Shown in pieces: positions 26,500 to 35,578 of a stretch of 64,000 bases of DNA. The stretch covers positions 124,001 through 188,000 of the forward strand of contig SSEB01000003.1 in assembly GCA_008012115.1 (NCBI GenBank), in the 5' to 3' direction. Under the pieces are notes generated by a model. The model was not told where the DNA came from, searched no databases, and saw only the letters and a list, made by a program, of their open reading frames with translations. Made by a program: the position numbers and the translations under genes. Source of the stretch: Nevskiaceae bacterium. Lineage in GTDB: Bacteria; Pseudomonadota; Gammaproteobacteria; Nevskiales; Nevskiaceae. Within the stretch, counting starts at the first letter, position 1. Every line of letters starts with the position of its first letter.

Positions 26500-29202
26500 T
26501 CAGTTGCTGCCGTTGAGCGTCACCGGTGCCGCAGGGTAGTAACCCGGGCCGAACAGGGCTGCGCCATCTCGCTCGAAGATCGCAGCGTGCGGCTTGGCGG
26601 CACCCTTCAGTCCACGTGCGCCGGGCCACAGCCAGCTATCACGCGCCGCGCTGTCGAAATCGAGGCACGGCGTACCCAGGAGCTCGTCGGTGAATGACGT
26701 ATCGAGCACCGATGCGCCGGTTCTGCGATCAACCTTGGCCAAGCAGATCGTGCGGTCACCATCCGACCCGGTACCCGGCAGAGGCACGTGATTCAGTTCC
26801 ACGAAGTACTGGATAAAGGCGTAGCGCTCGACACCGGACGCTGGCGGCTGTCCCACCACGGCGTCGCGCGGCACCCCAAGACCGCTAGCCGTCTTGATCG
26901 GCGTCAGGTCAAGGTAGCCGCCGCCGCCCGAAGGCGTAGCTTGATAGCCAATGCGATCGATCACCGTGAAGTGCGGACCACCGTGGGTGTAAAGGTTCTG
27001 CGGCGAGTTGAGATTGCCGCTGCCCGGATCGCCGCCGGTGCCCGAAGGCTCGCCGCCAACCTGAGACGCGTTCAAGCTGATGTTGCCCGGCGTACCGGAT
27101 TGAACTTCCTGTAGGGTTTGCGCCAGGCGGATGTAGCCCACACCGAGCTGGCTCGAGTTGGACGATTCGGTGGTGGCGGCGCCGACACCGGTCGGTCCGG
27201 TTTCAAACTGGCCGATGGCTCCGCGGATACGCGGGCAGTCGTCGGCTTCGTTATTGTGGCGAAGCACGTTGAACTTGCCGCTGATCCCGCTCGATAGATC
27301 TGCGCGCGTGGCCCTGATGCCGAGCGTGGTATTGGCGGTGCGTGTGCCGTCCGGCGGCGGGAAGTCGCAGCGAATGGCCGTGGCAGCGGTATCCGCATGG
27401 CCCTTGGCCAGAAGGGGACGGATATCCACGGTCAGAACACGACGGCTGTGTTCACGCGGATAGTCGCGGTCGAATTCTACGGCACCATCCGGATCCACAT
27501 TGGCCGGGCTTTCGATACCCGAGATGGGCAGGATCAGCCAGCGGTCATCGTCGGTCAGGTTGAAGTAGGACACGCCCGTGCAGGGACCCACGTCGTAGAC
27601 CGCGCGCCAGTACGGACCTTTACCACCGAGTGCATTGGTCTGGTCGCCAGCGATGGTGATATCGGGGCTGTAGAACAGCGTACCGCCGCACATTGCCGCC
27701 GAGAACGCCCCGTCATGAGGGATGTAGTTGCTGTCGCCGGACGTGCAGCTGGCAACGCCGATGTTGGAGCCGCTGTTGGCGCCAACGCCGGCTGGTGTAA
27801 TGGCGCGATCGTAGCTCGGATCGCCGAGGTTGACCCAGCCTTTCTGATTCACACAGTGATGCGACTGGTGCGGCAGGCCGAACGCCATCAGGCCTTCGTT
27901 CTCCTCATGGAAAATTACCTGCTCCTGGCGTGGGCCATCCGGCACGGCGCTGACCGAGCGAATGTAGGGATTGCTCGAAAAGATATTGGACTTGGACAAG
28001 GAGTCCTGCGTCTTGCCATGTGTATAGCTCTCGCTGGTCTTGTAGACACGCACCGAGGAACCGAAGCTCGAGCCGCAAATCCCCAGAGGGCCTGCGCTGA
28101 CCGCTGGCGCGCCTGCAATCAGTGATTCCTGATTGCAAAGCCCGCGCAACGCGCCATTGATCGCAGCGGCGCCAATGCTGGCAGCCACTGCGTAATCCGA
28201 CTGCACCAGATATTTACCATCGTAGGTCAGCGCCATGCCGTGTGGAAGCGCTTCGATGCCCGCATCCTTGTTGCCGTAATAGAACACGCCCTGGTTGTAG
28301 GAGCGCTGTGCGCGGGTATCCGGATAGCTGGTGTAGCGCGTCGGATTGCGCGGCTGATTGGCCTGCACGCAGGCGGAGTATTCGGTGATGCCGGCATGCC
28401 CGAGCAAGGAGCTGTCATCGACGTAGTCGAGTCCACCCAGGCAACCGATCAGTCCGCCCTGTTCGGCGCTCTGCAGCAACGGCACAACGGAAGGCACTGC
28501 AGCTTCGCAGATCCCGCCCGGTAGCGTGGGCGCGGTGCGATCCGGGTCGATTTCGGTCACCGTCCCACCCGGACCGTACACATAGTTGCTCATGTAGGTG
28601 TACAGAATCTTGTGATTCGCCCCCTGCGACGGCATCACGACGAAATCGTCGGTCAGCGATGAGCGCACGGGCTGGGTGCCGCAGACCGCGACATCCGCCT
28701 TCTGGATATTGCGCACGCTGGTGATATCGAAACGGAAGACGTTCTTGCTGATGACGCCGCCAGCAAAGGTGTACTTATGCCCGGCGATCAAACCATCACC
28801 TCCGCCGGAGATATAAGACGTGTAGCTCAGCATGTGGTGCGGATCATTGTGCGAATCCGAGCCGATAACGCCCAGTACCCCGCCTGGGGGAATGTTCGAC
28901 CCCAGGACGTTGGTCAGCTCTGCGGTCCAGATGACGTTGCCGAAGGTCTTGGAATTCGGCTCCGCATCGATAACCGCCAGGAAGTCCTGACTGGTGGTGG
29001 GGTTGCAGACCGGCGTGCTGCAGCCGTCACCGGTCCAAACCAGTAGCGTGGCGCCGTTGGGGATGACCTGCCCCGTGTACTTGTTGATGGCATCCGGCGC
29101 ACCAGCGCTAGCCACCCCTGTGATGGCCAGCAGGCCGATGCTTAAACAGCCGGCCAGCCAGCGCTGCAAAGATCGCGTTCTCGTTTGAGAGGGCGAGTTC
29201 AT
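26500..29202 (-). CDS. very large SBP56/methanethiol-oxidase-like secreted protein
   Basis: 900 aa with signal peptide (SIGLLAITGVASAGA); classical SBP56 proteins are about 450. The start has the family hallmarks TLLVWTGDG (about 53-60), DFLAVIDAEPNSKTFGNVI (about 73-91) and DPHHM (about 120-124), the His pair being a metal-site candidate in SBP56. A later LPHGMALTYDGKYLVQSD matches the second propeller signature. Many cysteines and large insertions occur in the C-terminal half. SBP56 enzymes of the methanethiol oxidase type are periplasmic copper proteins; the assignment to that enzyme is inference. CAGGAG six bases before the ATG fixes the start. Confidence 0.65.
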   Translation of the reverse strand: MNSPSQTRTRSLQRWLAGCLSIGLLAITGVASAGAPDAINKYTGQVIPNGATLLVWTGDGCSTPVCNPTTSQDFLAVIDAEPNSKTFGNVIWTAELTNVLGSNIPPGGVLGVIGSDSHNDPHHMLSYTSYISGGGDGLIAGHKYTFAGGVISKNVFRFDITSVRNIQKADVAVCGTQPVRSSLTDDFVVMPSQGANHKILYTYMSNYVYGPGGTVTEIDPDRTAPTLPGGICEAAVPSVVPLLQSAEQGGLIGCLGGLDYVDDSSLLGHAGITEYSACVQANQPRNPTRYTSYPDTRAQRSYNQGVFYYGNKDAGIEALPHGMALTYDGKYLVQSDYAVAASIGAAAINGALRGLCNQESLIAGAPAVSAGPLGICGSSFGSSVRVYKTSESYTHGKTQDSLSKSNIFSSNPYIRSVSAVPDGPRQEQVIFHEENEGLMAFGLPHQSHHCVNQKGWVNLGDPSYDRAITPAGVGANSGSNIGVASCTSGDSNYIPHDGAFSAAMCGGTLFYSPDITIAGDQTNALGGKGPYWRAVYDVGPCTGVSYFNLTDDDRWLILPISGIESPANVDPDGAVEFDRDYPREHSRRVLTVDIRPLLAKGHADTAATAIRCDFPPPDGTRTANTTLGIRATRADLSSGISGKFNVLRHNNEADDCPRIRGAIGQFETGPTGVGAATTESSNSSQLGVGYIRLAQTLQEVQSGTPGNISLNASQVGGEPSGTGGDPGSGNLNSPQNLYTHGGPHFTVIDRIGYQATPSGGGGYLDLTPIKTASGLGVPRDAVVGQPPASGVERYAFIQYFVELNHVPLPGTGSDGDRTICLAKVDRRTGASVLDTSFTDELLGTPCLDFDSAARDSWLWPGARGLKGAAKPHAAIFERDGAALFGPGYYPAAPVTLNGSN

Positions 29203-29612
29203 GACTACTCCTGAGCATTCCCTTGAGTCGATGTGAGATTTCGTGACCCAAGCGCACAGACCATCGTCTGTACGCAGGCCACGCCCCATTCGGATATAGA
29301 CGGGCGACTCCGTATTCCGTCTCGACGGATAATACAAAGATTACTCAGTGAAAAAGTGCGATTTACTAGAAGTTTTGTTACGTGCTTTAGATGATTATGA
29401 AATATACGACGTTTCTAACAGGCCAGTTGTCATCAGAATATATCGATAGAAGATACTGTTTTGTCTTAATTTTTTATGAACAGTGTTATATGGTTATTCC
29501 ACGAGCTTCTTGACGCCGAAAGAAAGATTTTTATTTAAAGTTGTTTTTGTCGTTTTGATGTCTATAGCCATCAAAAAATTACTTTGCCGATGCGATACGG
29601 CCGGCGCGCTGT
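29203..29612 (-). promoter_or_regulatory. 410-bp AT-rich leader of the SBP56-like gene
   Basis: The gap between the CusA-like stop and the SBP56-like start contains no supported gene. From about 29338 to 29590 it is markedly AT-rich compared with everything around it, with many TTTT/AAAA runs. It probably holds the promoter of the SBP56-parvulin-ankyrin-adaptor genes; I cannot place a specific -10/-35 with confidence. The low GC suggests acquisition from another source. Confidence 0.45.
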
Positions 29613-32600
29613 TTAGTACAGCGTTTGGCGGTTGCCATGACGCTGAATCCGCATCACGGCCGCCGCCCCATACCGGTGAAACAGCAGCGGCGTCAGGAAG
29701 CTGTCGAGTACCGTGCCGACGATGAGTCCGCCGAAAACGACTACCGCAACCGGATGGAGGATTTCCTTGCCCGGTGCCTCGGCGGCAAACAGCAACGGCA
29801 GCAATGCCACTGCCGCGATCAGGGCGGTCATGAGTACCGGGACCACCCGCTCCGACGAGCCGCGCAGAATCAGCGGCATGCCGAAATCCTCGCTCTCGAC
29901 AAGCGTGAGATTGAGATAGTGACTGACCTTGAGAATGCCGTTACGCGCTGCAATGCCGGCGAGGGTGACGAATCCGATCAGGCTGGCCACCGATAACGGC
30001 GTACCGGTTGTGGCGAGCGCAAGAATGCCGCCGATCATCGCCAGGGGGACCGTGGTCAATGCAATGAGCACCAGCCTCAAGGACCGGTACCGTCCATAGA
30101 GGATCGCCACCATCAGCAGCAACGAGATTGCAGCAAGTTGCAGGATATGCCGGCTCGCTTCCCGACCGGCGAGGGACTCGCCCTCAAGCCGAAACTCGTA
30201 GCCTGCCGGCAGCGGAATTTGCGCGAGCACCTTTGACGCCGCTTCGACGCTGCGCTCGAAACCAGTGTCTGCAGCGTAGGCCGAAACCACCATCCTGCGG
30301 CGCAAGTCCTCTCGCAGAATCTGATTCGGCCCTTGGGCCGTTGCCATGTCGGCCAGCCAGTTCAATGGCACCGCACCTGCTGGCGTGTCGAACAAAGTCC
30401 GGCCAATCGCATCGGGCCTGATCTTCTCCTGCGGCAAGCGCAGCACGAGGCTGTAACGCCGCTCCTGCTCCACGATGGTGGACAGGCTGCGTCCGACGGT
30501 CAGCTCCGTCAGTGCGTCCTGCACGTGTGGCACCGTCGCTCCGTACTGTGCGGCGCGTCGCGGGTCGACCCGAATCTGCAACTGCGGCACTAGCGCCTGC
30601 TTCTCGATCTGCACATCCGCTAGCCCCGGGAGGTCTGCAAGGCGCTTGCGCGCTACCTCGGCGAGGTTGCGCAGCACATCCGGATCGTCGCCAAAAATCT
30701 TTAGTGCGAGCGGCGCCTTTACACCTGACAGCAGATGATCAAGGCGATGCGATATCGGTTGCCCGAAAATCAGCGTGCCGGGCAATACCGCCAGATGCGT
30801 ACGCAGGTCATTCACGATGTCGGCTCGTTTGCGACCGACAGCGCGCAGCCTCATCTCCAGTTCCGAGTAATACACGCCCTCTGCATGTTCGTCGTATTCG
30901 GCGCGCCCGGTGCGGCGCCCGACGCTGGCGACTTCCGGCACCTGCAAGGACAGGGTCTCGGCGAGCGCGCCAATACGGTTGGACTCCTCCAGCGATACGC
31001 CGGGCTGCAAAAGTACGTTGACCGTCAGGGTGCGTTCATTGAAAGCAGGCAGAAAACTGCGTGGAATCTGCATCGCGGCAACCACTGCGGCGACGGCAAC
31101 CAGGCCTATGACCCAAAAAACCGGAGCAGGCGCGCGCAAAATGCGGTGCAGCGCCCCGGTATAGCGAGATTTGAAGCGTGTTAGCCAGGCCGGCTCCCGG
31201 GGCAGCGAAGCCGCGACCGGCAGCGAGAGGCCGAGCAACAACGGGACCAGCGTGATCGACACCAGGAAGCTTGCCGCAATCGCGGCCATGTATGCGGAGG
31301 CCAGTGGAACGAACAGGCGGCCTTCCACGCCCTCAAGCGCAAGCAGCGGTACAAACACCAGAGCGATCAGCAGACTCGCGTAGAGAACGCCGGAACGGAC
31401 TTCCACCGTGGCATCCGCAATCACGCGCAGGGGAGGCAAGGGCTCGACGAGGCTGCTGTTGCGGCGCATGCGCCTGACCGCGTTTTCGATACCGACGACT
31501 GCATCGTCGACCAGTTCGCCCACGGCGATCGCAAGCCCCCCGAGGGTCATGGTGTTGATCGTGAACCCGAAGCCGCGCAAAACAAGTATCGCCACCAGTG
31601 CCGACAGCGGTATCGCCACCAGCGCCACCAGCGTCACGCGCGCGCTAGCGATGAAGAACAGCAAGACGAGCGCGACCACGACGGCGCCTTGGAGTAGCGA
31701 TTCGCCGACATTGGCGATTGATTCTTCGATGAAGTCCGCTTGCCGGAATAAGGTCGTGCGCTGGACACCAACAGGCAGATCGCCATCAGATTTCGCCAGC
31801 GTGCGCTCGATGGCACGAGTGAGCTGCACGGTATCCGCCCCAGGCTGCTTCTGGATCGCGAGAATCACTGCAGGCTGGCCGTTCAGTCCGGCGTCGCCGC
31901 GCTTCAGTTTTGTACCGACTGCCAGTTCAGCAAGCTGTCCGAGCCGCAGTGGACCAGTCCCGCGCCAAGCCACCGCAGCCTGCGCCAGATCTTCCATCCT
32001 GAATGGCCGCCCGAGACTACGGATTTCGAACTCGGCGCCATGGGCTTCGGTAAAGCCGGCGCCTGTATTGCTGCCAAATCCGCTGACAGCCTGATTGATC
32101 TGGCTAAGGCTGACCCCGTTCATGCGCAGCCTCTCGAGATCGGGACGTATCTCGTATTGTTTGACGTCACCGCCGATCACCATGACCTGCGCAACGCCTG
32201 GCAGCCCCAACAACCTCGGCCTCAGGCTCCAGTCTGCGTACTCGCGGACCTGCTGGGGACTGCTGCTCGCCGGTGTAGCTTGTAGCGCCACCAGATAGAT
32301 TTCACCCATCAGTGACGTCAGCGGCCCGATACGCGGATCGGCAACTGAGGCTAACTGGGATCGGATCGAATCGATCCGCTCTGCGACGAGCTGACGATTG
32401 CGAAAGGGGTCACTATCCCAGCCGAATTCCACATAGACCACGGAAAGGCCCGGGCTCGACAGCGAACGCACACGTGTGACACCCTGCAGCCCGCTGACGG
32501 CTGTCTCGATCGGGAAAGTCACCTGCGCTTCGACATCCTCCGGCGCCAGCCCCGACATTTCCGTCTGCACCGTCACCATCGGTCTGGTCAGATCGGGCAG

Positions 32601-32717
32601 CACGTCTACCGGCAGGCGGCGCGCCTGGAAAACACCCACAGTCAAAAGAACCACGGTCAGCGCCATGACAATGACCGGATTGCGCATACTGCTCTCAACA
32701 ATACGGGCGTAGATCAT
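29613..32717 (-). CDS. CusA/CzcA-like heavy-metal RND efflux pump
   Basis: 1034 aa inner-membrane pump. N-terminal RNPVIVMALTVVLLTVGVF is TM1. VDVLPDLTRPMVTVQTEMSG and the VTFPIETAVSGLQGVTRVRS pore-domain stretch are typical of the HME-RND group. TM4 holds VGELVDDAVVGIENAVRR, with two aspartates as proton-relay candidates. Second-half helices are at about 860-1010. The start overlaps the MbnH-like stop by 4 nt (ATGA), coupling it to the MbnP/MbnH pair rather than to the adaptors, which lie 5 kb downstream. Copper or another soft metal is the likely substrate. Confidence 0.85.
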   Translation of the reverse strand: MIYARIVESSMRNPVIVMALTVVLLTVGVFQARRLPVDVLPDLTRPMVTVQTEMSGLAPEDVEAQVTFPIETAVSGLQGVTRVRSLSSPGLSVVYVEFGWDSDPFRNRQLVAERIDSIRSQLASVADPRIGPLTSLMGEIYLVALQATPASSSPQQVREYADWSLRPRLLGLPGVAQVMVIGGDVKQYEIRPDLERLRMNGVSLSQINQAVSGFGSNTGAGFTEAHGAEFEIRSLGRPFRMEDLAQAAVAWRGTGPLRLGQLAELAVGTKLKRGDAGLNGQPAVILAIQKQPGADTVQLTRAIERTLAKSDGDLPVGVQRTTLFRQADFIEESIANVGESLLQGAVVVALVLLFFIASARVTLVALVAIPLSALVAILVLRGFGFTINTMTLGGLAIAVGELVDDAVVGIENAVRRMRRNSSLVEPLPPLRVIADATVEVRSGVLYASLLIALVFVPLLALEGVEGRLFVPLASAYMAAIAASFLVSITLVPLLLGLSLPVAASLPREPAWLTRFKSRYTGALHRILRAPAPVFWVIGLVAVAAVVAAMQIPRSFLPAFNERTLTVNVLLQPGVSLEESNRIGALAETLSLQVPEVASVGRRTGRAEYDEHAEGVYYSELEMRLRAVGRKRADIVNDLRTHLAVLPGTLIFGQPISHRLDHLLSGVKAPLALKIFGDDPDVLRNLAEVARKRLADLPGLADVQIEKQALVPQLQIRVDPRRAAQYGATVPHVQDALTELTVGRSLSTIVEQERRYSLVLRLPQEKIRPDAIGRTLFDTPAGAVPLNWLADMATAQGPNQILREDLRRRMVVSAYAADTGFERSVEAASKVLAQIPLPAGYEFRLEGESLAGREASRHILQLAAISLLLMVAILYGRYRSLRLVLIALTTVPLAMIGGILALATTGTPLSVASLIGFVTLAGIAARNGILKVSHYLNLTLVESEDFGMPLILRGSSERVVPVLMTALIAAVALLPLLFAAEAPGKEILHPVAVVVFGGLIVGTVLDSFLTPLLFHRYGAAAVMRIQRHGNRQTLY

Positions 32718-34300
32718 GAACGCAGTCCGTCACGGTACTTGCGATAAGTCACCCAGACCATCGCCGCCAGAAGCGACAAAATCATTGCGAAAGACATGCG
32801 TAGGCGGAAATGCCTCGCAGTTGGCGGCTGCGCACTTTGTGTTTCAGCCGGCAATATTTCCCGCACATGCTCGTCGAAGCTATCCCCTCGAAGACCCAAC
32901 TCGAGTGCCTGTGGTCGGGCGAAATCGATATGCTCCGCAGGGATGCGATAGTCACCCTCATGCACTTCGACCGCTTTCAGCAATTGGTCGCCAATACGCG
33001 CGCTCAGGTTTAGTCCTCTCAACGGTGCGTTGGTCACAGCGTCGTCTGCATAAACCACAAGGTCCTGTGCTTCATGCGCAAGCACCAGTTCCACATGCGT
33101 TGTTTGCAGCGCAGGCCTTGCCTGCCGTTTTGGATCCGCCAGCGGCCCAGATCCGGCCGGGGTTGGCCGATGGATTTCATCGACGTCGGCATCGGTCCAT
33201 CCGGCACGGTTGAACCAAGCAGCCACTGTGCTCGCCAATGATGGCTCCACCGCCCGCGTGGCATCAGGATCGGAAAAACGGACATCGCTGATAAATTGCG
33301 TGTCGCTGAGCGTATTCAAGAAGCTCAGCAACTCACGACGCTGCTGCGGGTTGAGCGCGATGCCTTTGGACAGCAGGGGATCGAGGGCGGGCGATGCCAC
33401 GATGCCGTGATCGTAGTGATCGAGTACCTGCTCGAGTGAATCGTAGCGTCCGTCGTGCATGTAGGGTGGCGTCAGTGCGACGTTTCGCAGCGACGGCACC
33501 CGGAATAGGCCGCGGTCTTCCGGTCGCGCCGTAACGCCTGCGCGCCCTTCGTCTACGGGTATGGCATCGAGCCCGTTGCTGCGATAGCTGTAATCACTGA
33601 ACAGTGGCTCACGGTGGCATGCCGCACATTGGCGGCGAAACAGCGCGAGCCCCGCGACCTCTTCTGGCGAAAATTTTTCCTCGCCCGCGATATAGCCGTC
33701 GTAGCGCGAATGGCTGGAGACCAAGCTGCCGGTAAATTGCGCCAGTGCGCGAAGCACCCGCTGGGAGTCGATCTCTGCCGTCCCAAATGCTGCGGCAAAA
33801 AGTCGGGGGTAGCCGGGATCCATCTTCAATCTAGCAACAACGTCCGCAAGACTTTCGCCCATCTCAAGCGGGTTGCTGATCGGCAGAATCGGCTGAGTCT
33901 CGAGGTGCGTCGCCGCACCATCCCACATCAGCTGGGGCTGCCAGGCCAGATTGAACAGACCGGGTGCGTTGCGCTTGCCGTTGAGACCACCGATACCATG
34001 GCTGACACGGTGGTCGAGTTGCGCGAAGGCCGCGAATTGCTGATGGCAGCTGCCGCAGGACACACTGCCGTCGTGCGAAAGACTTGCGTCGTAAAACAGC
34101 TTACGGCCGAGCGCAAAGCCGGCCGCTGTGATCGGGTTGTCTTGGAAATCGTAGCTGGGCGCCGGCCAACTGGCCGGCACTTGCCGGCTCGGGAGAGTGC
34201 GAGCCTTCAATATCGGCTGGCCTCGCAACACTATCAGGCCCAGCAGGCCGGCGACCATGGCTAGACGGGCCAACATCCACCACCTGATCCGCGTCTTCAC
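32714..34300 (-). CDS. MbnH-like di-heme enzyme (MauG/cytochrome c peroxidase family)
   Basis: 528 aa. An N-terminal membrane anchor (MLARLAMVAGLLGLIVLRG) is followed by the two heme-attachment sites CGSCH (82-86) and CAACH (225-229), in the order and spacing of MauG/di-heme peroxidases. About 150 residues beyond the usual domain follow, ending in a C-terminal membrane helix (FAMILSLLAAMVWVTY), which is unusual. MbnH enzymes oxidise a tryptophan in the partner MbnP to kynurenine to form a copper site. It overlaps the MbnP-like gene upstream and the pump downstream by 4 nt each. Confidence 0.85.
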   Translation of the reverse strand: MKTRIRWWMLARLAMVAGLLGLIVLRGQPILKARTLPSRQVPASWPAPSYDFQDNPITAAGFALGRKLFYDASLSHDGSVSCGSCHQQFAAFAQLDHRVSHGIGGLNGKRNAPGLFNLAWQPQLMWDGAATHLETQPILPISNPLEMGESLADVVARLKMDPGYPRLFAAAFGTAEIDSQRVLRALAQFTGSLVSSHSRYDGYIAGEEKFSPEEVAGLALFRRQCAACHREPLFSDYSYRSNGLDAIPVDEGRAGVTARPEDRGLFRVPSLRNVALTPPYMHDGRYDSLEQVLDHYDHGIVASPALDPLLSKGIALNPQQRRELLSFLNTLSDTQFISDVRFSDPDATRAVEPSLASTVAAWFNRAGWTDADVDEIHRPTPAGSGPLADPKRQARPALQTTHVELVLAHEAQDLVVYADDAVTNAPLRGLNLSARIGDQLLKAVEVHEGDYRIPAEHIDFARPQALELGLRGDSFDEHVREILPAETQSAQPPTARHFRLRMSFAMILSLLAAMVWVTYRKYRDGLRS

Positions 34301-35103
34301 GGCGACAACGCATGATCCGCGGCGGCGATACCGTGACTGTGATCAACGCTGAACAGGCCGGCGACATTATCGGCGATGGGGGCGCTAGTCGCCGGCGACA
34401 TTGCCTCGGATAGCGCGGTAATACGTATCGAGTGTGCACCATCAAAAACCTGCGAAACGTCGGCGATCAGGTGGATCTTTGCAGGCGTGCTGGCGCTCAC
34501 ATGGATCGGCTCCGGCTGTAGGGTTAGGAACACGCGCCGCGCATCCGAAACTTTATCGGAGGCACCCAGGTGGTAGAGCAACTGATGTTGCTCAGCCAAG
34601 GATTGCGGGGAGTGTCCTTCCAACTTGAAAAAGATGTAGCCGGTCGCCCAGGTCCAGAACATGCCGCGCGCCGGATCGAGATCCCCGGCCTGCGCGCCGG
34701 CATGATTGCGCTCAGGGTCCACGCCGATCAGAAATTCGATGCCCGAATAATCGCCTTGTGGCAGCGGCCCTATCCTCAGTGTCTGTGTTTCTTTCGCGGC
34801 GGCATCGACGAGGAAATAGCCCTGGCTACTCTGCGGACTCTGCGGATTGGCGAACCACCTGCCATCCGCACTCCGCAGGCGAAAGTTGCTGAGGTAGTAA
34901 CGCAGGTGATCTACCGTGAACTCATCACCGGCCGGCGTTCTGTAGCCCGTACCGCCCAACCGCAGCGGCGCAGTACCCACACGATGCTCGATATCAATCT
35001 CAACGGGGGCCGTAATTGCAGAGCGGCTGGACGAACAGCCGGAGGCCAAGGCAATCAGCGCGACGGCCGCGGTGCGCCTCCCAAAGAATGTTGCCCTCCA
35101 CAT
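34297..35103 (-). CDS. MbnP-like periplasmic copper-binding lipoprotein
   Basis: 268 aa. Lipobox ALASGC (Cys 23). The family core is clear: VDHLRYYLSNFRLRSADG, SGIEFLIGVDPERN and the signature GMFWTWATGYIFFKLEG with Trp 150 and 152, one of which is the candidate for MbnH-catalysed conversion to kynurenine. A His-rich tail (SVDHSHGIAAADHALSP) may add metal ligands. MbnP proteins bind copper once modified by the partner MbnH, encoded next and overlapping by 4 nt. It is the first gene of the MbnP-MbnH-pump unit. Confidence 0.85.
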   Translation of the reverse strand: MWRATFFGRRTAAVALIALASGCSSSRSAITAPVEIDIEHRVGTAPLRLGGTGYRTPAGDEFTVDHLRYYLSNFRLRSADGRWFANPQSPQSSQGYFLVDAAAKETQTLRIGPLPQGDYSGIEFLIGVDPERNHAGAQAGDLDPARGMFWTWATGYIFFKLEGHSPQSLAEQHQLLYHLGASDKVSDARRVFLTLQPEPIHVSASTPAKIHLIADVSQVFDGAHSIRITALSEAMSPATSAPIADNVAGLFSVDHSHGIAAADHALSP

Positions 35104-35578
35104 GTTGCAGCGTTTCCGGACCCGTGTGCGTGAATCGGCGTCGACCCCGGCAGCGCGGGGCCGAACGATTTGGCGGCATCATATATTCCAGATTTGCTTA
35201 ACGGTGATCTAACTCTAGACTTAATAGAAATAACTGGGGACATCCGATCCTCACGTCTACCGGTTGCGTCGGCGGCATGTGGCTGTGCGAAGACTATCCC
35301 TCAGAGTTTCGCGATCTCCGGGGGTTACAGTACTGACCTTATCGCGCCATCGCGCGAAGTGAATCATCGTCCGACCGAATTGCTCGGCGGTGGTGCCGGG
35401 CCAAGCAGCGATGATTCCGAGTGACCAAATCATGAGTGCGGCGCCTGCGTAAAGTACGCGGCAGGCGTCCGTCTTCGAACGGACACCATGCAGAGCCTGG
35501 ACCACGTCCGCGCGGAGCAAGCGGAAGGAATTTCCGCTCTGAGGTCCCAGTGAAGCTGCCGATCAGAATTTCGATCCG
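35104..35578. other. 475-bp gene-free stretch upstream of mbnP-like gene
   Basis: No gene is supported. The right part has short frames on both strands without family resemblance. Near 35180-35240 the sequence is AT-rich, with minus-strand TATATGAT about 80 bp upstream of the MbnP-like start, a possible promoter. No terminator hairpin is evident for the ABC ATPase gene, which stops at the right end of this gap. Confidence 0.4.

Noticed and set aside
29483..29725. 80-codon plus-strand frame across the end of the RND pump gene
   Set aside because: Runs from the AT-rich leader into the antisense of the pump; no family resemblance.
35170..35520. Short frames on both strands in the gap before the MbnP-like gene
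   Set aside because: No ribosome-binding sites, no conserved motifs, and mutual overlap; not supported as genes.
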